From positions 62,001-126,000 of the forward strand of contig JAHJLB010000023.1 of the NCBI GenBank assembly GCA_018822105.1: 64,000 nt of DNA, written 5' to 3'. A model generated the notes under the pieces. The model ran no database searches, was not told the origin of the DNA, and saw only the letters and a program-made list of their open reading frames with translations. This document shows, piece after piece, positions 54,873-61,920 of this stretch. The DNA comes from Pseudomonadota bacterium (GTDB lineage: Bacteria > Desulfobacterota > Desulfovibrionia > Desulfovibrionales > Desulfovibrionaceae). Every line of letters begins with the position of its first letter. The stretch's first letter is position 1. Position numbers and translations under genes: made by a program.

Positions 54873-56795
54873 ATGGCCGAACAGCACGCCCCGATTGACC
54901 GCGACCTCATCCGAGAATTCCTCCAGGCGACCCTTCCGTTCTCCGAACTGGACGCCGGCGCCCTCGACCGGCTGGTGCGCCACTGCCTCATCGACTTCCA
55001 GCCCGCGGGCACACGGATCTTCATCCGCAACGTCACCGAAATCGACGGCCTCCTCGTCATCCAGAAAGGCGGGGTCAAGCTCTTCGTCCAGGACGAAGCG
55101 GGGCAGATCACCCTGGCCGACTTCCGGGGCGAAGGGGCCTGCGTCGGCGCCATGGCGCTGTTCCAGAACGCCAAGGCCAGCCTGAGCGCCGAAACCGTCG
55201 AGGACACCTTTTTCGTCAAGATACCCAAGGACGCCTTTTTCGAGGCGGCCGGGGCCAACCCGGCCATTCCGCGCTTCTTCCTCAAGACCCTTTCGGAGAC
55301 CTTCACCACCAAGGCCTTCACCGAAATCCGGCAGCGCAGGAACGAGTCCTCCGACGATTCGAACCTGTACCTGTTCAGCCTCAAGGTGGGCTCCCTGGTG
55401 GAGCGGGCGCCGGTGACGGTGCCCTTCGGCATGTCCATCCAGGACGCAGCCCAGGTGATGATCCGGCACAGCGTGGGCTCGCTTTTGATCCAGGAGCAGA
55501 CGGGCAAGCCCTGCGGCATCATCACCGACATCGACATCCGCAAGTCCGTGGCCCTGGGCCTCAGCATGCTGGCCCCCGTGGAGACCATCATGTCCGCCCC
55601 GCTGGAGACCATCGCCGAGACCGCCGTATGCTTTGACGCCCTCGTCTCCATGATGGCCAAGAACATCCACCACCTGGCCATGACCAGCGGCGAGGAGATC
55701 ACCGGGGTCATCACCTCCCACGACATCATGCTGCTGCAGGGGCGCTCCCCCCTGGCCGTGTTCCGCGAGGTCAGCACCCGCAACACCTATGAGGGGCTCT
55801 ACCCCATGCGGGCCAAGACCTGCCGGGTGGCCAGGACCCTCGTGGAGGAGGGCGGCAGGGCGGGCAACATCACCCGCATCCTCTCCATCATCAACGACCT
55901 GATGCTCAACCGGCTCCTGGAGCTGCTGCTCAAGGAGCTGGGGCCGCCCCCGGTCAAGTTTTGCTGGCTGGTCATGGGCAGCGAGGGCCGCAGGGAGCAG
56001 ACCTTCGCCACGGATCAGGACAACGCCCTGGTCTACGCCGACTGTTCGGTGGACTACCTGCAGCGCGCCGCGGAGGTGTACTTCGAGGCCTTCACCCAGC
56101 GCGCCGTGGAGCACCTTGTGCGCTGCGGCTTTCCGCGCTGCCCGGGGGACATGATGGCCTCCAACCCCAAGTGGCGCAAGCCGCTCTCGGCCTGGAAGGA
56201 CACCTTCGACCACTGGATCGCCGCCCCCGAGCCCAAGGAGGTCCTGCACTCCACCATCTTCTTCGACTTCCGGGGCGGCCCGGGCGACAGCTCGCTGGCC
56301 GAGGAGCTCCGCTCCCACATCACCGGCAGGTGCGCGGCCAACGACATCTTCCTGCGGCACATGGCCGTGGACTGCGTCCAGGCCCGACCGCCCCTGTCCT
56401 TTTTCAACAACATCGTGGTGGAGAAGAACGGCGAGCACAAGAACACCCTGGACATCAAGACCAGGGGGCTTCTGCCCTTCATGGACTTCGCCCGGATCAT
56501 GGCCCTGCGCCACGGCATCCGGCAGACCAGCACCCTGGAGCGCCTGGACCAGCTCAAGGCCGGAGGGCACATCCCCAACGACCTGGCCCAGGAGGCCATG
56601 GCGGCGTTCGAATTCCTGCAGCAGATACGCCTCGTGCACCAGATGGACATGCTTGACCGGAACCTGGAGCCCAACAACCACATCGACCCGGCACAGCTCT
56701 CGGCCCTGGAGAAGCGGACCATGCGCGACGCCTTTGGCGCGGTGACGAAACTGCAGAGCCACCTCAAGGAGGCCTTCCGCCTCCAGATGGCCTGA
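54873..56795 (+). CDS. cNMP/CBS/DUF294 nucleotidyltransferase (right copy)
   Basis: A 640-aa paralogue of the left-hand protein with the same order: cyclic-nucleotide-binding-like domain (about residues 10-125), two CBS domains (about 165-285), nucleotidyltransferase (GSEGRREQTFATDQDNAL at about 369-386) and DUF294 C-terminal domain. Catalytic GS-R-E and D-x-D residues are intact. It follows the symporter by 66 nt and precedes the exonuclease gene by 1 nt. The ATG at 54873 is chosen over a GTG at 54855 because neither has a strong ribosome site but homology starts after it. Confidence 0.85.
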   Translation: MAEQHAPIDRDLIREFLQATLPFSELDAGALDRLVRHCLIDFQPAGTRIFIRNVTEIDGLLVIQKGGVKLFVQDEAGQITLADFRGEGACVGAMALFQNAKASLSAETVEDTFFVKIPKDAFFEAAGANPAIPRFFLKTLSETFTTKAFTEIRQRRNESSDDSNLYLFSLKVGSLVERAPVTVPFGMSIQDAAQVMIRHSVGSLLIQEQTGKPCGIITDIDIRKSVALGLSMLAPVETIMSAPLETIAETAVCFDALVSMMAKNIHHLAMTSGEEITGVITSHDIMLLQGRSPLAVFREVSTRNTYEGLYPMRAKTCRVARTLVEEGGRAGNITRILSIINDLMLNRLLELLLKELGPPPVKFCWLVMGSEGRREQTFATDQDNALVYADCSVDYLQRAAEVYFEAFTQRAVEHLVRCGFPRCPGDMMASNPKWRKPLSAWKDTFDHWIAAPEPKEVLHSTIFFDFRGGPGDSSLAEELRSHITGRCAANDIFLRHMAVDCVQARPPLSFFNNIVVEKNGEHKNTLDIKTRGLLPFMDFARIMALRHGIRQTSTLERLDQLKAGGHIPNDLAQEAMAAFEFLQQIRLVHQMDMLDRNLEPNNHIDPAQLSALEKRTMRDAFGAVTKLQSHLKEAFRLQMA

Positions 56796-56796
56796 C

Positions 56797-57537
56797 ATGG
56801 GCGGCCGCCTGAACCTGCCGCAGTGGCTGGGCCGGCTCCTGGGCGAAGGGCGCCGCCAGGCCCCGCCGAGCGCCATCACCGCCAACAACGAGGCCTGCCG
56901 GAAGCTGGACCAGAACCGCGCCCTCGAGGACTGCGTCTTCACGGTGCTGGACACCGAGCTTACCGGGCTGAGCCCTGGCCGGGACGAAATCGTGTCCATC
57001 GGCGCGGTGCGCATCCGCAACATGCAGATCCTCCAGGCCGAGCGTTTCCACTCGCTGGTGAAGCCCGACATGCCCATGCCCAAGCTGAGCACCCTCATCC
57101 ACCGCATCACCCCGGAGCGCATCATCCAGGCGCCGCCGCTCAGCGAGGTGCTGCCCGGATTCCTGAGCTTCATCGAGGGCACGCTTCTGGTGGGCCATTT
57201 CGTGGACCTGGACATGGCCTTCCTTGCAAGCGCCTGCAGGAGGCTCTACGGCGACACGCCCGCCAACCCCTGCCTGGACACCATGCGCCTGGCCAAATCC
57301 TGGCAGCACCGCCTGCAAGGCGACTATTACGACCGGTACGACCAGAGCCTCTCCTTCAACCTGTCCAGCCTGGCCAGGCGCTTCGGGCTGCCCATCTTCC
57401 CCTCCCACGACGCCCTGCACGACGCCATGCAGACAGCCTACCTGTTCCTCTACCTGGTGAAGAAGCTGCGCTCCACGGGCATCAAGACCCTGCGGGAGCT
57501 CCACCGTCCCATGCGCACCCAAACCTTTGGCTTTTGA
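56797..57537 (+). CDS. DEDDh 3'-5' exonuclease (DnaQ-like)
   Basis: A 246-aa protein with an exonuclease domain at about residues 45-220. Catalytic acids are in VLDTELTGL (motif I), HFVDLDMAFL (motif II) and the HD-A-D set of SHDALHDAMQTA (motif III). It resembles the polymerase III epsilon-type proteins often found beside DUF294 genes, not the main replicative DnaQ. Its start is 1 nt after the nucleotidyltransferase stop, so the two are tightly co-translated. The substrate may be DNA, RNA or a small nucleotide. Confidence 0.87.
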   Translation: MGGRLNLPQWLGRLLGEGRRQAPPSAITANNEACRKLDQNRALEDCVFTVLDTELTGLSPGRDEIVSIGAVRIRNMQILQAERFHSLVKPDMPMPKLSTLIHRITPERIIQAPPLSEVLPGFLSFIEGTLLVGHFVDLDMAFLASACRRLYGDTPANPCLDTMRLAKSWQHRLQGDYYDRYDQSLSFNLSSLARRFGLPIFPSHDALHDAMQTAYLFLYLVKKLRSTGIKTLRELHRPMRTQTFGF

Positions 57538-57553
57538 ACAGCGAGGAGACGCC

Positions 57554-57940
57554 ATGAAACCCTACCTCTTCATGCTTGTGATCATGTACGCCGCCACCAT
57601 CCTCAAGGCAGGCTTCGCCCTGGCCCTCGCTCCAAACCCCGAGTCCATGCTGAAGCTCCTGGCCGACATGACGCTCCTGGGCTTCTGCGTCTACGGCTGC
57701 TACGGGCTGGCCTACGGCAGGAAGCTCTTCACGCCCCAGGCCTGGCGCCTTGTGCACCAGGGCACCCTGGTCCTCGGCCTGTTGACGATCTTCCTCATCA
57801 ACAGGGCCGCTCCAGACAGCGGCTTTCTGCGCCTGGCCCTGACCTTCATCACCTACCTGGTCTTCGCCATTCCCGCCATCCTCTACGAACGCGAGCTCAA
57901 GGGGCCGGACAAGGCCCAGGGCGAAGACAGCCGCGGCTGA
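57554..57940 (+). CDS. Four-span small membrane protein
   Basis: A 128-aa protein with four hydrophobic segments (about residues 3-25, 33-52, 65-83 and 92-112). It ends in a charged cytoplasmic tail. GAGGAG lies just upstream of the ATG at 57554, 16 nt after the exonuclease gene. No family is recognised. It is likely the last gene of the right-hand symporter operon. Confidence 0.65.
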   Translation: MKPYLFMLVIMYAATILKAGFALALAPNPESMLKLLADMTLLGFCVYGCYGLAYGRKLFTPQAWRLVHQGTLVLGLLTIFLINRAAPDSGFLRLALTFITYLVFAIPAILYERELKGPDKAQGEDSRG

Positions 57941-58154
57941 ACCCGGCCCGGCCGACGCGCTCCTCCTCCGCTGGCCTGGGTGGCATTGCGCCTTGCGCTT
58001 TCGCCGCACCGGATCAGCGGGACCGCCCTGGCCGCAGGCGGGGGGCCAGGATGCCGCGCAAAGCGGCGTCCCCGGCGCCATCCTCATGTCATCGACAGGA
58101 CATCGGCAGGCTTCTTGCTAGTCTCCCAAAGCAGAACTATCTGCCGGAGCGCCC

Positions 58155-59759
58155 ATGAACGTCCTTGTGATGAACCTGACCCGACTGGGCGACCTGCTCC
58201 AGTCCCAGCCCACCGTGGCCGGGCTCAAGGCCCAGGGCCACCGCGTGGGCCTGGCCTGCCTGGAGAACTTCGCCCCGGCCGCAGCCCTCATGCGGGGCCT
58301 GGACGGGCTGTTCCCCTTTCCCGGCGCGCGCCTGCTGGCCCGGCTGGACCAGGACTGGCGCCTGGCCCTGGCCGGCTACCGCGAGGCCCTGGACCGTGTG
58401 CGCAGCGAATTCTCCCCCGACCTCGTCATCAACCTGACGCCCTCCGAGCCCGGCCGCCTGCTGGCCCTGTCCGTGAACGCGGCGCAAACGCGCGGCTTCG
58501 TCCTGGACGACCACGGGTTCAACGCCGACTCCTGCGCCTGGGCGGCCTTCCTGCAGCTGGCCTCCAGATCGCGCGGGGCCAGCCCCTTCAACATCGTGGA
58601 TCTGTTCCGGCGCATCGCCGGACTTCACGGCGCGCCCGGCGCCGATGGCGGCTTCGGCCTGCGCGGGCCCAGCAGCGAAGCCAGGGGCGAAGCCCTGGGC
58701 CGCCTGCGCGCCCTGCTGCCCGAGGCCCAGCCCCGGGGCCACGTGGCCCTGCAGCTCGGCGCATCGGAGAACCGCAGGCGCTGGCCCGTGGCGCGCTTCG
58801 CCCTTGTGGCCCAAGGGCTGCACGCCGCCGGCTTCACCCCGGTGCTGGTGGGCACGGCCGGCGAAAAGCCCCTTGGCCAGCGGCTGCGCGCCCAGGCCAA
58901 GGTCCCGGTCATCGACCTCATGGGCGAAACGGACCTGCCGGCCCTTGCCGCCGTGCTGGCGGGCTGCCGCCTCCTCGTCACCAACGACACCGGCACCATG
59001 CACCTGGCCGCCGGCCTGGGCGTGCCCTGCCTGGCCATGTTTCTGGCCACGGCCCAGCCCTGGGACACCGGCCCGTATCTGCCCGGCAGCATCTGCCTGG
59101 AGCCGGACATGGCCTGCCACCCCTGCGCCTTCGGCCAGACCTGCCGGGCCTGCGGAGAGGACGGCGAGGCCTGCCGCCAGGCCATCGCCCACGAGACGGT
59201 GCTCGGCCTCGCCCTGGCCATGCTCGGGACCGGGGAAATGCCCGGCGGGTTCGCCGGCTCGCGGGCCTGGAAAACGGTCATGGGCTCCGACAACCTCATG
59301 GACCTTGTCTCCCTTTCCGGCCACGAACTTGACGACCGCACACGGCTCATCCGGCTCCAACGCGGACTGTATCGTCGATATCTTGACGGAGACAGCCTGG
59401 ACCGGGCCGCGGACCCGGCCGGGCTCTCGCCCGAGGCGGCGGAGCAGATGGCCGCAACGCTCAGCGCGGCCTCGGAATTCCTGTTCCTGCTGGAGCGCCA
59501 GGGCCTGCTGCTCAAGCGCGACCCCCTCGCCTCCGTCAAGGGCAAGTTCCTGAACACCTGGCAGCGGGTGCAAAGTGTTCTCGCCGCCGACCCGCGCCTG
59601 GCAGTTTTGTCAGCCCTGTGGATGTTCGAGTCGGAGCGTCCTGGCCTGGACATGCCGGACATCCTGGCGCTCACCGCACGATTCCGGCAACTTATAGACG
59701 CCCTGCACTCGTCCATAGTCATTGGCACGAACAGTGCATGCGCCAAGACAGACCACTGA
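58155..59759 (+). CDS. Glycosyltransferase family 9 protein with C-terminal extension
   Basis: A 534-aa protein. The first 350 residues have the ADP-heptose:LPS heptosyltransferase fold (start MNVLVMNLTRLGDLLQSQPT; LQLGASENRRRWPVARFA; VTNDTGTMHLAAGLGVPCLA). A Cys-rich patch (CHPCAFGQTCRACGEDGEAC) follows at about residues 318-337. The last 170 residues are an unassigned helical extension. It may glycosylate LPS or a protein. Two small helical proteins follow it 34 nt downstream. Confidence 0.85.
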   Translation: MNVLVMNLTRLGDLLQSQPTVAGLKAQGHRVGLACLENFAPAAALMRGLDGLFPFPGARLLARLDQDWRLALAGYREALDRVRSEFSPDLVINLTPSEPGRLLALSVNAAQTRGFVLDDHGFNADSCAWAAFLQLASRSRGASPFNIVDLFRRIAGLHGAPGADGGFGLRGPSSEARGEALGRLRALLPEAQPRGHVALQLGASENRRRWPVARFALVAQGLHAAGFTPVLVGTAGEKPLGQRLRAQAKVPVIDLMGETDLPALAAVLAGCRLLVTNDTGTMHLAAGLGVPCLAMFLATAQPWDTGPYLPGSICLEPDMACHPCAFGQTCRACGEDGEACRQAIAHETVLGLALAMLGTGEMPGGFAGSRAWKTVMGSDNLMDLVSLSGHELDDRTRLIRLQRGLYRRYLDGDSLDRAADPAGLSPEAAEQMAATLSAASEFLFLLERQGLLLKRDPLASVKGKFLNTWQRVQSVLAADPRLAVLSALWMFESERPGLDMPDILALTARFRQLIDALHSSIVIGTNSACAKTDH

Positions 59760-59793
59760 ACCACATCACAACGCTGAACCCAAGGAGGGGCAC

Positions 59794-60399
59794 ATGCTGC
59801 TCATAGACGGACAAAAAAGCGACCTTGATTTCGCCAATTTCAGCAACCTGGACCAGGTCTTCATCAACGTCATGGAGAAGGGGCTCCTGCAGGACCGCGT
59901 TGTCACCGACGTGTTCGTCAATGAAGAACCCTTTTCCGAGATCTACCCGCATCAGGCCGAGGACATCGACGCCAGCGAATTGCGCAGCGTGGACATCCGC
60001 ACCCTGCCCGTGGGCGAAGTTGCCGTGGAGATCACCCGCGAACTTTACAAGGTCGTCACCCTCATGGGCGAAGGCGCCAACCGCGTGGCCGAGCTCTTCC
60101 GCCAGGCCGACGACGCCGAGGCCCTGGAGACCTACCAGGACCTGGTGGACGTGACCCGCGACTTCATCGGCATGGTCAGCACCCTGCGGGGCGAATTCGC
60201 CCTCAAGGACTACCGCGAGTTCCTGGAGGCCAGCGACCAGCTCTCCAACCTGTTCGGGGAGATGACCACGGTCATGGGCAATGAGGACTGGATCCTCCTG
60301 GCCGACCTGCTGGAATACGAGTTTCTGCCCGCGGTGAACCGCTGGAAGAAGGTCATCGCGCAGCTGCGCGAGGACGTCCGGGCCTCCGGCAAGGAGTAG
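59794..60399 (+). CDS. Uncharacterised helical protein, 201 aa
   Basis: Starts MLLIDGQKSDLDFANFSNLD with AAGGAGGGG 3-4 nt upstream. It is acidic, mostly helical and has no membrane segment. The first third (ELRSVDIRTLPVGEVAVEIT) is followed by helical repeats. The following gene is only 3 nt away, so the two likely work together. I do not recognise a family; a flagellar or secretion chaperone is a possibility given its neighbour. Confidence 0.7.
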   Translation: MLLIDGQKSDLDFANFSNLDQVFINVMEKGLLQDRVVTDVFVNEEPFSEIYPHQAEDIDASELRSVDIRTLPVGEVAVEITRELYKVVTLMGEGANRVAELFRQADDAEALETYQDLVDVTRDFIGMVSTLRGEFALKDYREFLEASDQLSNLFGEMTTVMGNEDWILLADLLEYEFLPAVNRWKKVIAQLREDVRASGKE

Positions 60400-60402
60400 A
60401 CC

Positions 60403-60771
60403 ATGCGCGCGGCCCTCACTCTGCTCGACCAGGCCATCGAGATGGGCAACCAGGAACTGGCCCACCTGGCCGCTGGCGATGTGGACAAGGCCGAGGAGCT
60501 GGCCTTCGGACGCGACGGCGTCCTGGACGCGGCCCTCGATGAGGACAACCTGAGCGCCCCGGACGGGGAATGCCTGGACAGCCTGGTGGCCAAGCTCGAG
60601 GAGCTCAAGAGCCTTCAGGCCAGGATCATCGATGAGGCTGCGCGGCTGCGCCGGTCCATCGGGCAGGAGATCCTGCGCACGGACCAGGAGCAGAAGCGCC
60701 ACCAGGGCTATGGCAGGGCCGTGCGCCCTGTCCCGCGCGTCCGCAGTTCCTTCATCAGCACCAACAGCTAA
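60403..60771 (+). CDS. Small helical protein, possibly FliT/FlgN-like
   Basis: A 122-aa helical protein. The repeat-like ALTLLDQAIEMGNQELAHLA and GDVDKAEELAFGRDGVLDAA segments recall FliT/FlgN-type flagellar chaperones, with a basic C-terminus (RAVRPVPRVRSSFISTNS). The resemblance is by pattern only. It starts 3 nt after the preceding gene and is followed by an intrinsic terminator. Confidence 0.6.
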   Translation: MRAALTLLDQAIEMGNQELAHLAAGDVDKAEELAFGRDGVLDAALDEDNLSAPDGECLDSLVAKLEELKSLQARIIDEAARLRRSIGQEILRTDQEQKRHQGYGRAVRPVPRVRSSFISTNS

Positions 60772-60787
60772 GCCACGTTCAGGAAGC

Positions 60788-60814
60788 GCGGCCCGTTCTG
60801 CGGGCCGCCTTTTC
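60788..60814 (+). terminator. Intrinsic terminator of the GT9 operon
   Basis: An 8-bp stem GCGGCCCG/CGGGCCGC (60788-60795 with 60801-60808) with a 5-nt loop is followed by CTTTT. It ends the GT9 and small helical protein unit. Confidence 0.75.
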
Positions 60815-60917
60815 CTGCGCCTGCTCCCTCCCCCCTGCCCACAGACAACGCGCCCCTGCGGCAAATTTCGCGCGCATCCTTGCCAAACGCCTGGATTCGC
60901 GCTACCCCGCAGGCATC

Positions 60918-61850
60918 ATGGAACCCGTCCGGCACATCCCCGTGGCCCTGCTGCGCCAGCCGACCTATGCCCGCTCCGCCCTGGTGGCGGCGGTGGAGCG
61001 GCTCATCACCGCCTGCGGCCTTGATTTCGCGCGCGGGGAACGGGTGCTGGTCAAGCCCAACCTGGTTTCCAGGGTCAACCCCGGACTCTCCTGCACCCAC
61101 CCGGAGGTGGTGCGGGCCGTCTGCGTGCATCTGCTGGACTGCGGGGCCAGGCCCACGGTGGCAGACTCCCCGGCCTTCGGCAGCGCCGGGCGCGTGGCCT
61201 CCGCCTGCGGCCTCACCGAGGCCCTGCGCGACCTGGGCCTGCGCGTGGCCACCCTCGACCGCCCGGCTCCGCTGGCCTTGAGCGACGGCGGGCACATCGG
61301 GCTTTCGCGCCGCGCCCTGGAGGCCGACCGCATCCTGAGCGTGGCGAAGCTCAAGACCCACGGCCAGTTCCGCCTCACGGCCAGCACCAAGAACCTCTTC
61401 GGGGCCGTCTGCGGCTGCCGCAAGGCCCTGGCCCACGTGCGCCTGGGCGACATCCCCGGGCGCATGGAGCGCCTGGTGCTCGACGTGCGCCGCGCCCTGC
61501 CGCCGGCCATCGGCCTTGTGGACGGCATCACGGCCATGCACCGGGGCGGCCCCATCCACGGCCAGGCCTTCGCCCTGGGGCTGCTGGGCTGCTCGCCGGA
61601 CACCCTGGCCCTGGACGCCGCGCTCTCCGGGCTGCTGGGGCTCGCCCCGGCGGACCTGCCCCTCTGGGCCGAGGCCCTGTCCCAGGGCTTGCCAGGGGCC
61701 GACCCAGCCTCCACGCGGCTTGTGCTTGACGGCCCGCAGGACTTTGACGCCACGGGCTTCGAGAGCGCCGCAAGCCTGTGCCCCATGCGCTTCGAACCCC
61801 TGCGCTTCGTGGGCGGACGCATCAAAAGCCTGCTGCACCGCCTGGGCTAG
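60918..61850 (+). CDS. DUF362 domain protein
   Basis: A 310-aa cytoplasmic protein of the DUF362 family (VLVKPNLVSRVNPGLSCTHP; VADSPAFGSAGRVASACGLT; LSVAKLKTHGQFRLTASTKN). Family members are often fused to ferredoxin domains in anaerobes; this one has no such domain and no CX2CX2C motif. Its function is unknown. It lies 70 nt upstream of hypF, so it may be co-expressed with hydrogenase maturation. Confidence 0.82.
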   Translation: MEPVRHIPVALLRQPTYARSALVAAVERLITACGLDFARGERVLVKPNLVSRVNPGLSCTHPEVVRAVCVHLLDCGARPTVADSPAFGSAGRVASACGLTEALRDLGLRVATLDRPAPLALSDGGHIGLSRRALEADRILSVAKLKTHGQFRLTASTKNLFGAVCGCRKALAHVRLGDIPGRMERLVLDVRRALPPAIGLVDGITAMHRGGPIHGQAFALGLLGCSPDTLALDAALSGLLGLAPADLPLWAEALSQGLPGADPASTRLVLDGPQDFDATGFESAASLCPMRFEPLRFVGGRIKSLLHRLG

Positions 61851-61920
61851 AAGCTCTTCCCTTGCCACGGGCCCAGGCCTTGGCTATCACCACCGGGACA
61901 TTCCCAGCCAAGGAGCGCCC

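Noticed and set aside
52941-57215. A 1,424-codon open frame antisense to the right-hand symporter and nucleotidyltransferase genes
   Set aside because: It spans several well-supported genes on the other strand and shows the His/Gly/Asp-rich composition of antisense frames.
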